Below, one piece after another: positions 45,798 through 54,725 of a stretch of 64,000 nucleotides of DNA. The DNA lies in assembly GCA_050013075.1 (NCBI GenBank), contig JBEKFZ010000008.1, positions 1 through 64,000 on the forward strand. Reading direction: 5' to 3'. The translations under genes and the position numbers were made by a program. The stretch is from JBEKIK01 sp050013075. GTDB lineage: Bacteria > Planctomycetota > Planctomycetia > Pirellulales > Thermoguttaceae. The stretch's first letter is position 1. Each line of letters opens with the position of its first letter. The notes beneath the pieces were generated by a model. It saw nothing but the letters and a program-made list of their open reading frames with translations, had not been told where the DNA came from and did no database searches.

Positions 45798-47783
45798 CTA
45801 ATCCCTATCCCCCAATCCCTCTTGTTTGGCCACCTGGCGGATGGTTTTGTCGCGGATTTCGGTATTAAGTTTGTCGATGGCCTGATCGATGGGCATGGGG
45901 CCTAGGTCGCCTTCCAGGCGATCGCGGACCGACGCTTTGCCTTCCTCGGCCTCTCTGCCGCCGATGATAAACATATAAGGGATCAATTCCAACTGGGCGT
46001 CGCGGATTTTCGCGCCGATTTTTTCCGCCCGATAATCGCCGGATACCCGCAGTCCCGCTTGCGACAACCGTTGCTGGACCTTGCGCCCGTACTCTTCCGC
46101 TTTTTGGCTCACGACCATTACCCGAACCTGCTCGGGCGCAAGCCACAATGGGAATGCCCCGGCGAAATGCTCGATCAACATGCCCACGAACCGTTCGAAC
46201 GAGCCGAACGGCGCCCGATGGATCATCACCGGCCTGTGGGGCGTGTTGTCCGGTCCGATGTACTCCAGGGCAAATCGTTGGGGGCTGGGCAGATTATAAT
46301 CGAGTTGCACGGTGCCCAGTTGCCATTCGCGGCCGATGCAATCGGCCACGATGAAATCGGCCTTTGGCCCGTAGAACGCCGCTTCGCCCCGTTCCACGCG
46401 GACACTGGGCAATTCCATTTCCGCGCAGACCTGTTCCAACGCCGCCTCGGCCTGACGCCAAATTTCCAGGGCGCCGACGTACTTGTCGCCGGCCGGATCG
46501 CGGAATCCCAGCCGGACGCGATAATCGTCAAGCCCCAAAGTCTTTAGCACAAATTGCGTCATCTCGATGCAGTTGCGGAACTCGCCGGCCACCTGGTCCT
46601 CGGTGCAGAAAATATGGGCGTCGTCCTGCGTGAACCCGCGCACCCGGGTCATGCCGTTCAGTTCGCCCGACTGCTCGAAACGGTGCACCGTGCCGAACTC
46701 GGCCAGGCGCAAGGGCAGTTCGCGATAACTTCGCGGCTTGGATTTGTAGATCGTAATATGGTGCGGGCAGTTCATCGGCCGCAACAGATACCGCTCGCCG
46801 TCGGCCATTTCGATGGGCGGGAACTGGGAGTCTTTGTAATACGGATAATGGCCCGAGGTCTCGTATAAATGAACATTGCCGATCACCGGCGTATACACAG
46901 GCTGATAATGGCGTTTGATCAACTCGTCGTAAATAAAATTTTCCAGTTCACGGCGAATGATCGCCCCCTTGGGCAGCCAAAAAACCAGTCCTGAACCCAC
47001 GGCCGGGTCGATCATGAAAAGTTCCAACTGCCGGCCCAACACGCGGTGATCGCGGCGCTTGGCTTCCTCGATTTTGCGGATATATTCATCGAGTTCCTCA
47101 CGGCTGAACCAGGCCGTGCCGTAAATCCGCTGCAACTGCTGACGGGAGGCGTCGCCCTTCCAATATGCCCCGGCCACGGAAAGGAGTTTAAAGGACGCAA
47201 TCGCCTCCGGACCGGGCACGTGCGGGCCGCGACATAGATCGATGAATTCGCCCTGCCGGTAAAACGAAACCGCGGTCTCGTCTTTCAGACCGTTTTCCAA
47301 ATGCTCGACCTTCAGCGCCTGTCCCAGGTCCTTGCAAAACTGGATTGCCTCGCGCCGATCCATATTCACGCGCTCGAAGGCTTCGTTTTCCTTGACAATC
47401 CGGGCCATCTCGGCCTCGATCCGCGGAAAATCCTCTTCCGAAAGCGCGTGCTCCAGTTGAAAATCGTAGTAAAAGCCGTTTTCGATAGTCGGACCGAACG
47501 CCAATTGCACGCCTGGGAACAATCGCATTACCGCCCGGGCCATCACGTGCGCGCACGAATGGCGCATGATGTCCAAAGCTTCGGGATCCTTGTTTGTAAT
47601 CAGCCGAATTGAGATTTGCCCTTCCTGGGGCAAGGGCTGATCGGCCCCTATCAAACGGCCGTCCACTTGGGCGGCCAACGTCGCTTTGGCCAGCCTGGGA
47701 CCGATATCGGCGGCGATATCCAGCGGACGAACGCGACGCGAATACTCCAAAATGCTTCCGTCGGGCAGATTTACTTTCAGCAT
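45798..47783 (-). CDS. thrS: Threonyl-tRNA synthetase
   Basis: The protein has 661 residues. The N-terminal TGS domain begins [20 protein letters not shown]. The editing domain has [20 protein letters not shown] and GFYYDF. The catalytic core includes motif 1 ([14 protein letters not shown]) and motif 2 ([39 protein letters not shown]), and motif 3 is [21 protein letters not shown]. The C-terminal anticodon-binding domain is [19 protein letters not shown]. It heads the translation cluster. Confidence 0.95.
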   Translation of the reverse strand: MLKVNLPDGSILEYSRRVRPLDIAADIGPRLAKATLAAQVDGRLIGADQPLPQEGQISIRLITNKDPEALDIMRHSCAHVMARAVMRLFPGVQLAFGPTIENGFYYDFQLEHALSEEDFPRIEAEMARIVKENEAFERVNMDRREAIQFCKDLGQALKVEHLENGLKDETAVSFYRQGEFIDLCRGPHVPGPEAIASFKLLSVAGAYWKGDASRQQLQRIYGTAWFSREELDEYIRKIEEAKRRDHRVLGRQLELFMIDPAVGSGLVFWLPKGAIIRRELENFIYDELIKRHYQPVYTPVIGNVHLYETSGHYPYYKDSQFPPIEMADGERYLLRPMNCPHHITIYKSKPRSYRELPLRLAEFGTVHRFEQSGELNGMTRVRGFTQDDAHIFCTEDQVAGEFRNCIEMTQFVLKTLGLDDYRVRLGFRDPAGDKYVGALEIWRQAEAALEQVCAEMELPSVRVERGEAAFYGPKADFIVADCIGREWQLGTVQLDYNLPSPQRFALEYIGPDNTPHRPVMIHRAPFGSFERFVGMLIEHFAGAFPLWLAPEQVRVMVVSQKAEEYGRKVQQRLSQAGLRVSGDYRAEKIGAKIRDAQLELIPYMFIIGGREAEEGKASVRDRLEGDLGPMPIDQAIDKLNTEIRDKTIRQVAKQEGLGDRD

Positions 47784-47880
47784 ACTCTCCTGCGTGAATG
47801 GATTGGATATTTGACCATCGAGCGGGATGTCGTTACAAAGGACACCACAGCGCTACCCGGCATAGGCACACTGCCCCTCA

Positions 47881-47908
47881 AGTATAGGATTCATAACAAT
47901 TGTATCAA
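47881..47908 (-). promoter_or_regulatory. Candidate sigma70 promoter for thrS
   Basis: On the minus strand TTGATA (47903-47908) and TATACT (47881-47886) are separated by 16 bases, close to the TTGACA-17-TATAAT consensus. The predicted transcript start is near 47873 and leaves a 5' leader of about 90 nt before thrS. Confidence 0.5.
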
Positions 47909-47999
47909 GGGTGAATTGCCGTTGCATCAAAAGATTTTATGATTACAGTCTCCCCCGACACCAATAAGAGGGGGGCTTTTGCGATAACCGACCACTCGG

Positions 48000-48028
48000 T
48001 TGACTGTTTACGAATTGGATGTCACAAT
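48000..48028 (+). promoter_or_regulatory. Candidate promoter for tRNA-Val
   Basis: TTGACT (48000-48005) and CACAAT (48023-48028) have a 17-base spacing. The tRNA begins about 40 bases downstream. The match is moderate only. Confidence 0.35.
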
Positions 48029-48069
48029 TGTCGGCTGTAAGCGGTAAAAGCCGCTTGGCCGAAGAAATC

Positions 48070-48143
48070 GGGCGCTTAGCTCAGTTGGTTAGAGCACCAG
48101 CTCGACAAGCTGGGGGTCACAAGTTCAAGTCTCGTAGCGCCCA
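48070..48143 (+). tRNA. tRNA-Val (GAC)
   Basis: A full cloverleaf is visible. The acceptor GGGCGCT pairs with AGCGCCC, the D-arm is GCTC/GAGC, and the anticodon stem is CCAGC/GCTGG with loop TCGACAA, giving anticodon GAC. The T-loop is TTCAAGT and the discriminator is A, with no encoded CCA. Two oddities: position 33 is C rather than the nearly universal U, and the T-stem has one A-C mismatch (ACAAG/CTCGT). It lies between thrS and the FtsK/WXG100 module. Confidence 0.85.
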
Positions 48144-48197
48144 CTCGACGCAACTCTTGTTCATTAAACTAGTTGCGGCCTGCCGTATTTGCGCTGC

Positions 48198-51100
48198 TTA
48201 TTGTTGGACATGATTAATTGTTTTGGATGATAATTGTTTTTTGACCCAAGCCAGCCACTCGTTCGATGGCAGGCCGTAGGGACGGAACTTTTCCATCCGG
48301 CCTTGCGATTCGTCGTAAAAGATCGCCACGTGAATGCCCAGCCGGCTGGCGTCGGGCGTATCCATCAGGCTGCTGGAATCGGTGGCATTCATTTGAAACA
48401 GCACGCGCATGTCGAAATCGCGCAGGTTTTGCCGGTCCAGAAAGCGGATGACGTTGTTATAGCTGTCGCACCACAAGAGCGTGTGTATGCCCAAGGCCGG
48501 GCCTTCGCGCACAATTGTGTTAAACTGCTTGGCCGGGCTGGGCGGTTTGCCGCCGTCGATGGAGGAGAAACTGAACTCGTCTTCCTTGCGCAGGTCGCGG
48601 AAGCGGGCAAGATTGAAAATCACCAAATAGATCGGCGGCCCGTGCGTTTCGGATTGCTCTTGGCGCAAGGCCAACTCGGCGGAAATTTCTCCCAGCACAT
48701 CGGCCGTGTCGCGGGGAGTGGCGATTTTGACGGAATGGGGCAGGGCCGACTTTAGACGGTTCCAAAAGCCGGCCTCAGGGGCGTCGGCACGGATGCCGTC
48801 GAGGATATAGAATTTTGCGCCAATGTCCCCTTTTCCGCCATCTTTTCCACCATCCCCTTTTCCATCACCGGGCGAGTGTTGGGCGGCCAAACTGACGATG
48901 CAGTTGGAAATCACGCCCAAGGCGGCCTCGTCGCGATGTCCCACCAACAGCAGATTGCTGCCGTTCTGGCGGATGAAGGCGGCGGAGGTGGGGTCCTTGA
49001 TGGCCACGGCCGAGCCTAGCCAGGCCTGCTGGGCCGGGCCGGTTTCGGGCCATGATGGGGCAGTTAGCACCTCCTTCAGGCCTGGATTATCCACGGGATT
49101 GGCCAGCACATTGCCCTCGAACACGATCGGCGGCGTAAACTTTTTCGCAGCCTTTTCGGCCAAATGCGTGATCTGTTGCAAGTACTCGTCGCGCTCGTTG
49201 TCGGGCAGCCAGACCACCTGGAACGGATGATTGCCCTCGTACAGCCCGTTGGCGTCGTTGTAGATCGCCTCGCCGGGCCGGGTCAGTAGCCGGGCGGCGG
49301 TGTTGTCTTCGCTAAGGATCAGATGGGCGTCGGACTCGCTACACTGCAAGGCGATGCGCACGGCCATCTGTCCGATGGTGCTGCGGGCCAGCGAATAAGC
49401 CCCGCCCAGGGTTTGCGAGCCAAGCAAAACGTGGATCCCGAACGCGCGGCCTTGACGCACGAGCCGGTCGAGCAACAGGGCCGACTCTTGCGCGATCCGG
49501 TCGTCCTCGACGAACAGTTCCTGGAATTCGTCGATGATCAGAAGTATGCGAGGGAGCCGGGCGTCGGGCTGTTCCGCGCGGTAGCCTTTTATATCCTGGA
49601 CTCCCTGATTGCGGAACATGTCGCCGCGGGTGCGCAGTTCGGCGTCCAAGCGCTGCAATACGCTTAGGCCGAATTCCCGCTCGCTCTCGATGGCGATTAC
49701 CCGCGCATGCGGCAGGGCAAATTGGGCATAGGCCTTGAATTCGACGCCTTTTTTGAAATCGACAAGGTACAGTTCAACCTCGTCCGGGCTGTATTGCAGT
49801 GAAAGGGTGGTGATGAGCACGTGCAGCAGGGTGGATTTGCCGGAGCCGGTTTTGCCGGAGATCAACACGTGCTGCGAAGTCCCGGAGCCGAGTTTGAGGT
49901 TTTGCATTTTCAATGCGCCGGCCCTGCCCAACGGGACGTCGATGCCGCCGCTGCTGTCGGCGGTCCACCATTGATCGCCGGGCGGAATGATGCTGGAGTA
50001 GGGCACCTCGACGCGGCCCGAGAATCTTGCCCGGTCGCCCACCGTGCGGACAATCTCGCGGAACAGATCGGCCGAGGGCGGAGTGTCCAAACCCACGGGC
50101 AACGGCCCGTAATCCGCATGTTCCCAAACGAATTGCGACTGGTTCCAATTCAGGACCATCGCGTCAGGCTCCAGATCGGCCAGACGGAAATGGCGGGAAA
50201 GCGGCAATTTCGTGTCCACGCTCAACAGCACGAACACGCCGCAGCGGGCGCCGCTGGACACGATGCTCTTCAAGCGCAAAGCGGCCGTTTCCGAAAAATT
50301 CGCGGGGAAATTCGCAATCACCAGCACGCGGTACGGCTCGGCCAATTCGCCCGCGGAGGCATTGTACTGCTGGATGGTGGGGAATTCCTTGCGGAGGTAG
50401 ACCTGGATGACGTTTTCCATGTGCTTGGTAATGTCGGCCAGGCGTTGCTCGATGTGGGGCGTGTCGGTCCAGATGCGGTTGGCCACGAGTTGCTCGTCGT
50501 AGTCGGCCAGGTGCATGAATGCCGAGAAGTTTTCGCCCAGCCCGATCGGATCGATTATCGTGAAGCGGACTTTTCCGGGCGGCATGGCCGTGAGCAAACG
50601 CAGCATAACGGCCTGCATGGCCTCGACCGCCTTGGGCAGCCCCGGGCCGTTGGCCTTCCACAGCAACAGCGAACGTTGAGGAAAGGGCAAGAACACCGGC
50701 AAAGCGAACTCGGTTTGAGCGGGCCGCAGCCTTTCATCCGCGGACAATCCGTCCTTAATGTGCGCCAATTCCAATTTACTGGATCCAAGCTGGAACGCCT
50801 GCGGAATCTCGGCGGGCAGCGCCCAACGATTCCAGTCGGACGTGTGCCAGTCGGGAAAAAGCTCTCGGCAGGAGAGCCCGAGTTGCTCGACGCCGGCGCG
50901 AAAGCGTTCCATGCCGGCAAGCCAGCCTTGGGACATGTTTGACCATTCGCGCCGCCAGCGGTCTTCGTTTTCTCGAATCGCCAGGGCGTGCTCGGCGCAG
51001 AGCCGCTCCGACTCGGCGGTAAAACGCAGGTCGAGGTTGCGGAGCCGGCGGGAGTATTTTTCTTCCAAGGCGGGCAAGGAGCGGTCGCGGGAGGCCGCGA

Positions 51101-52154
51101 TCTCAGTAAGACGGGGAGGAAAAGCGGTATCGGCTTGTTGCACGTCGTGCTGTTTGCGGCGTTCGATTTCGGCCGTGGCGGCGGCGAATTTTTCCTCGGC
51201 TTTTTTCATTTCGGCGTTTTGGCGGGTGATGATATCGCCGAACTGCTGCTGGCACTGGGCTTTGGCGGCTTCCAGCACGGCCGGGCGGTTTGTGCCCGCC
51301 TCCAACAACGTGCCGAGCAAGGTCAAGTACGCATTGGCCGCCTGGCGATTGACGGCCCGGTGCAACCAAACGCCGATTACGATAAACACGACAAAGGCCG
51401 CGCCGCAACTGACGGCGGCCCAGTGCCAGTTGTTCCAGCCGAACCACAGGGCCGCCGGGTACACGGTAGCCGCCCATAACAGCAGAAATATCGCCAAAGG
51501 CCACAGTCCTTGGAAGAAACGGGGAAAAAACCGCGACATAAACTGCTGGGACAAGGTTTGATACTGGGTTCGCGTCAAATCAAGGGCGCGGGAAAAGCGC
51601 CGTGCCGGGTCGGTTTCCAGCACCAGGCCCTCCAGTTGTGGCTCGGGGAACTCGCGCCATTGTCCGCGCCCGCGGAGCAATTCCTCGGCCTGCCGGCGGA
51701 TCGTCTGAAGCTCCTGCCAACGGGACTCCAAACCGTCGACTATCTCCTTGAGTTGCAGGTTCGAGCCGCTGCGTGCGGCCTCCGACATGGCCATTACTTC
51801 CCAACGGCCCTCCTGCAATTGCCGATCGAGGTTTTTCCGGCCGGCTTCAAAGCGGGCAATTGCCTGCTCATGAAAGGAATCGTATTCCTTTTGCACCCGG
51901 GCGGTCTCGGACTCGAACTTGGCGATGATTTGCTTTTTGGCCGCGGCATATTCCGCTTCTGTAACCTCTTTTTCCTCTTTGAAATGCGAGGCCAGCGCAT
52001 TCTGGGAGTCTTGGTGGCGTTTATCCGCCGCTTCCTTTCCGGCAAGGGAGCCGGAGTGGATTTCCGCTTCGGACGCGGTCCGCTCGCGCACCAGGCGACA
52101 CAGATCGGTCAAAAGTTGTCGCGGCACGTCCGGCGAAAAAGTTTCAATCATCAT
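48198..52154 (-). CDS. FtsK/EssC-like membrane ATPase with coiled coils (type VII-like)
   Basis: The protein has about 1,318 residues. Residues 20-190 form a charged coiled coil. Two transmembrane helices lie at about 210-235 and 245-265 (LAIFLLLWAATVYPAALW; AAFVVFIVIGVWL). A second coiled coil (to about 400) follows. The first P-loop domain has Walker A GKTGSGKS at 767-774, Walker B RILLIIDEFQELF and a sensor-like LVRQGRAFGIHVLLGSQTL, all as in FtsK/SpoIIIE/EccC. A C-terminal second domain has no intact Walker A. The start is ATG at 52152-52154, where an upstream frame continues without domain. Small helical genes directly upstream, two of them WXG100-like, suggest it powers a type VII-like export machine in the membrane. 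Confidence 0.8.
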   Translation of the reverse strand: MMIETFSPDVPRQLLTDLCRLVRERTASEAEIHSGSLAGKEAADKRHQDSQNALASHFKEEKEVTEAEYAAAKKQIIAKFESETARVQKEYDSFHEQAIARFEAGRKNLDRQLQEGRWEVMAMSEAARSGSNLQLKEIVDGLESRWQELQTIRRQAEELLRGRGQWREFPEPQLEGLVLETDPARRFSRALDLTRTQYQTLSQQFMSRFFPRFFQGLWPLAIFLLLWAATVYPAALWFGWNNWHWAAVSCGAAFVVFIVIGVWLHRAVNRQAANAYLTLLGTLLEAGTNRPAVLEAAKAQCQQQFGDIITRQNAEMKKAEEKFAAATAEIERRKQHDVQQADTAFPPRLTEIAASRDRSLPALEEKYSRRLRNLDLRFTAESERLCAEHALAIRENEDRWRREWSNMSQGWLAGMERFRAGVEQLGLSCRELFPDWHTSDWNRWALPAEIPQAFQLGSSKLELAHIKDGLSADERLRPAQTEFALPVFLPFPQRSLLLWKANGPGLPKAVEAMQAVMLRLLTAMPPGKVRFTIIDPIGLGENFSAFMHLADYDEQLVANRIWTDTPHIEQRLADITKHMENVIQVYLRKEFPTIQQYNASAGELAEPYRVLVIANFPANFSETAALRLKSIVSSGARCGVFVLLSVDTKLPLSRHFRLADLEPDAMVLNWNQSQFVWEHADYGPLPVGLDTPPSADLFREIVRTVGDRARFSGRVEVPYSSIIPPGDQWWTADSSGGIDVPLGRAGALKMQNLKLGSGTSQHVLISGKTGSGKSTLLHVLITTLSLQYSPDEVELYLVDFKKGVEFKAYAQFALPHARVIAIESEREFGLSVLQRLDAELRTRGDMFRNQGVQDIKGYRAEQPDARLPRILLIIDEFQELFVEDDRIAQESALLLDRLVRQGRAFGIHVLLGSQTLGGAYSLARSTIGQMAVRIALQCSESDAHLILSEDNTAARLLTRPGEAIYNDANGLYEGNHPFQVVWLPDNERDEYLQQITHLAEKAAKKFTPPIVFEGNVLANPVDNPGLKEVLTAPSWPETGPAQQAWLGSAVAIKDPTSAAFIRQNGSNLLLVGHRDEAALGVISNCIVSLAAQHSPGDGKGDGGKDGGKGDIGAKFYILDGIRADAPEAGFWNRLKSALPHSVKIATPRDTADVLGEISAELALRQEQSETHGPPIYLVIFNLARFRDLRKEDEFSFSSIDGGKPPSPAKQFNTIVREGPALGIHTLLWCDSYNNVIRFLDRQNLRDFDMRVLFQMNATDSSSLMDTPDASRLGIHVAIFYDESQGRMEKFRPYGLPSNEWLAWVKKQLSSKTINHVQQ

Positions 52155-52171
52155 CCCTAATCCCTTGTATA

Positions 52172-52399
52172 TCAATTTATGCCGCAATAGCGCTCGGCTT
52201 CGGCAAGCACCTCGGCCAGGCGATGGATCGCATCGAGCACGCTGTGGACTTTCGGTTCCAGCGGCAAGAGGTAGGTTTCCTGGAACTTGCGCTGGGCCTG
52301 GTCGCTCCAATACTGCTGCGCCTCGGCGGAGGCAGTGAACAAGGATTGCATCGACAGCTCCAGCTTTGACGCGCCGGAATTAAGGTCCCAATTTCTCAT
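52172..52399 (-). CDS. WXG100-like small helical protein (75 aa)
   Basis: It reads MRNWDLNSGASKLELSMQSL and then QQYWSDQAQRKFQETYLLPL. The W-x-D-x-x-x-x-x-F pattern between two amphipathic helices is characteristic of WXG100-type or related secreted helical hairpins, although the second glycine is replaced. It ends 17 bp before the ATPase start, so it is translationally coupled. Small proteins of this type are normally secreted as dimers by the coupled ATPase. Confidence 0.65.
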   Translation of the reverse strand: MRNWDLNSGASKLELSMQSLFTASAEAQQYWSDQAQRKFQETYLLPLEPKVHSVLDAIHRLAEVLAEAERYCGIN

Positions 52400-52420
52400 G
52401 CTCGGATCTCCGCTAATTCC

Positions 52421-53041
52421 TTAATGGGCTTCCTCGATGTTTTGATCGGCGGTTTTATTGGTCTCGGCATCGGTCTTTTGGGCGCCCTCCGCGGACTGCT
52501 CTTCGTCCGCGGACCTTGCGGCCTCCAAGGCAATAGTCGATTGTTCATCCACCGAAACGCCCAAGCGGACGTAGGTTTCCAGGTCCGATATCATACGGCT
52601 CAGGGCGGCGATGGCTTTGGGGAAATCGGCGTCGAGCCAGTTGCCGAACTGCGATCGGCTGCTCCGGTATTCGTTGACCGCGCGCTCGATCCTGACGGCC
52701 CAATGCGGGATGGCTTCGACCTTGGTTTCGGCGATTTGCTGGCGGCGTTTAGCCCGTTCCAAGGCCTTTTTCTCCTCCACGAAAGAACTGTGTTCTTCGG
52801 CGATGTGGCGGAACATCCGGGCGTTTTCGAGTTGCAGCCGGGCTTCAGTCACTCCGTCCCTGGACCGACGCAGCTCCGCGTTCCAGTACTGCCGGCAATC
52901 CTGACCGATCCACTGCAATGCCCGGCGGATTTCCATCTCCAGGTCGTCCAGGGCGCTGGCAGCATCGTCGTGAAAACACTCCAAGGCGGCGGACACGGCC
53001 TGCAAGGCGTCGATCGATTTTACTCGGGCGGACTGGCCCAT
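52421..53041 (-). CDS. Helical coiled-coil protein of the type VII-like module (206 aa)
   Basis: Almost entirely alpha-helical, with no cysteine-rich or signal sequence. It has helical stretches MEIRRALQWIGQDCRQYW and RMFRHIAEEHSSFVEEKKAL, and an acidic C-terminal tail (DAETNKTADQNIEEAH). A QYWNAEL segment resembles the turn of WXG proteins. It begins 10 bp after the upstream small gene and is followed at 21 bp by the 75-residue gene. It is an unknown helical component of the module, perhaps an effector or chaperone. Confidence 0.6.
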   Translation of the reverse strand: MGQSARVKSIDALQAVSAALECFHDDAASALDDLEMEIRRALQWIGQDCRQYWNAELRRSRDGVTEARLQLENARMFRHIAEEHSSFVEEKKALERAKRRQQIAETKVEAIPHWAVRIERAVNEYRSSRSQFGNWLDADFPKAIAALSRMISDLETYVRLGVSVDEQSTIALEAARSADEEQSAEGAQKTDAETNKTADQNIEEAH

Positions 53042-53050
53042 GGCGCTTAA

Positions 53051-53323
53051 CTATCTTTGATGGAGGTACTCTTCAATGATTTCGGCCTTGCGCAACAGGT
53101 AGGGAATGTGCTCTTCGATCACCTCGATCAGGCGCGAGACACTCTTGACCTGCTGCTCGAACTCATCGGTGAACTTTTTTTGCTCCTGGTCGCGCCAGGT
53201 TTTACTTAGGGAGACCAACTGGCTGCCGAGCATGGTGATGCGTGATTGTATTTCGGTGCTGAATTTCCTGAGGTTCTGGGCAAACTGCCTCAATTCCTCG
53301 GGATCGACAATGGCCTGTGGCAT
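53051..53323 (-). CDS. WXG100-like protein, first gene of the module (90 aa)
   Basis: The protein is MPQAIVDPEELRQFAQNLRK and then SLSKTWRDQEQKKFTDEF. The WRD at the helix turn corresponds to WXG of ESAT-6/CFP-10-type proteins, and the ~90-residue all-helical length and C-terminal helix are typical. I start at ATG 53323 with GGAG upstream. It is the first gene of the module 53323-48198. The identity is inferred from length, pattern and neighbourhood, not from sequence identity. Confidence 0.65.
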   Translation of the reverse strand: MPQAIVDPEELRQFAQNLRKFSTEIQSRITMLGSQLVSLSKTWRDQEQKKFTDEFEQQVKSVSRLIEVIEEHIPYLLRKAEIIEEYLHQR

Positions 53324-53467
53324 GGATAGTCTCCAAAAAGACACATCCTTTTACGCGGTAAAGATTTCTATACTTTATTCTAACCTGGAAAGACCCGCTA
53401 TCCAAGACGAAAAAATCGTCTTTTGATCGATTGCCGCCCGTAATACAAGGCAATTCTCAACTTAGTG

Positions 53468-54613
53468 TTACGATGGCGGGCTGTTGTCTACCACCACCAC
53501 GTCCACGCCGGGAATGGTTTGCAAGAGGTGGTCCAGAATGGATCGTCCGAACCAGCGGCGATACCAAGGCTGGCGGCTTCGGCCCAGGACGATGTGGGTG
53601 ATGCCGTATTCCTTGGCGAACGAGTCGATGGTGCTTACAAGATCGGCGCCCTTGAAGGCCAGCGAAGTGCCGCCCAACTGCCGGGCAAGCTCCAGGTTGT
53701 TGCTTATTTTCCGCTGCGTGGCGGCATCGATGTGTTCCGGGGCCTCGCGCGGGGTTTGCACGTACACCGCATACCAGGGAGCGCCTAGCCGATCGGCAAT
53801 TCGGGCGGCCTTGCGCAGAAGCGACGCCGCGTGGGGGCTTTGGGAACTCAGGCAGGCCATAACCCGTTCCGAACCCGAGGCCCGTTGGCCGCTTCGCTGT
53901 TCTTCTTCGCGGCGATGCCGGTCCAGGCGGAAGGCGATTTCCTCCATGGCAAGCTCCCTGAGTTGCGTCAACTTTTCCGGCGAGAAAAAGTTTTCCATGG
54001 CCGTTTGGATCCGCTCGAGCGGATAGATTTTGCCGGCCTGGAGCCGTTCGCGCAGGTCTTCGGCCGATAGATCGACGTTGACGATCTGGTCGGCCATGGC
54101 GACCACGTAATCGGGAATTCGCTCCTTGACGCGGACTCCGGTGGCCCGTTGGACGATGTCGTGCAGGCTTTCCAGGTGTTGGATGTTAAGCGTGGTGATG
54201 ACGTTGGCGCCTGAGCGGAGTATTTCTTCCACGTCCTGGTAGCGTTTCGGATTGCGGCTGCCCGGGGCGTTGGTGTGGGCCAGTTCGTCCACAAGTGCGA
54301 TGGTCGGCCGGCGGGCGATGACGGCGTCGGCGTCCATTTCCTCGAGCACGATGCCGCGGTATTCGATCCGCCGGCGAGGCACTTGTTCCAGATCGCCGAT
54401 TTGGGCGGCGGTTTCGGCCCGGCCGTGCGTTTCGACAAAGCCGATAACCACGTCCACGCCCTGGCGGCGCAGGCGGTTTCCTTCCTGGAGCATGTCGAAG
54501 GTCTTGCCTACGCCGGCGGCGAAACCGAGGTAGATTTTCAGCCGTCCGCGCTGCTGACGCCGGATCAGATCGAGGAATAGTTCGGGTTTGGATTGCAATT
54601 CGTCGCCGGACAC
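53468..54613 (-). CDS. KdpD N-terminal sensor protein (KdpD + Usp), without kinase
   Basis: The protein has 381 residues. The N-terminal KdpD domain (about 1-225) has the P-loop GFAAGVGKTFDMLQEG, the DVVIGFVETHGRAETA block and PTIALVDELAHTNAPGSRN. A universal-stress-like domain (about 255-375) closes with ITHIVLGRSRQPWYRRWFG. It lacks the four transmembrane helices, the GAF domain and the kinase domain of KdpD of E. coli. It probably senses potassium or ATP through the KdpD/Usp region and hands the signal to the separate histidine kinase upstream. It is the third gene of the two-component group. Confidence 0.85.
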   Translation of the reverse strand: MSGDELQSKPELFLDLIRRQQRGRLKIYLGFAAGVGKTFDMLQEGNRLRRQGVDVVIGFVETHGRAETAAQIGDLEQVPRRRIEYRGIVLEEMDADAVIARRPTIALVDELAHTNAPGSRNPKRYQDVEEILRSGANVITTLNIQHLESLHDIVQRATGVRVKERIPDYVVAMADQIVNVDLSAEDLRERLQAGKIYPLERIQTAMENFFSPEKLTQLRELAMEEIAFRLDRHRREEEQRSGQRASGSERVMACLSSQSPHAASLLRKAARIADRLGAPWYAVYVQTPREAPEHIDAATQRKISNNLELARQLGGTSLAFKGADLVSTIDSFAKEYGITHIVLGRSRQPWYRRWFGRSILDHLLQTIPGVDVVVVDNSPPS

Positions 54614-54725
54614 AGCTATTTACTTCATCGGTTATTATTGGTTTTATATGTAAAGCCGCGACCAGTGGTCACGAATACAGGTGTTATAAATCTTTTCTCC
54701 GCAAGTGCGACCAATGGTCGCGGCT

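Larger units (their letters stand above)
47784..48069. other. Divergent control region of thrS and tRNA-Val
   Basis: No gene. It holds the candidate thrS promoter (47881-47908), a weak GC-rich hairpin at about 47950-47978 and a candidate tRNA promoter at 48000-48028. Confidence 0.5.

Noticed and set aside
48234..52160. Several long plus-strand frames across the ATPase gene
   Set aside because: They are shadows of the FtsK-like gene, which has clear Walker motifs on the minus strand.
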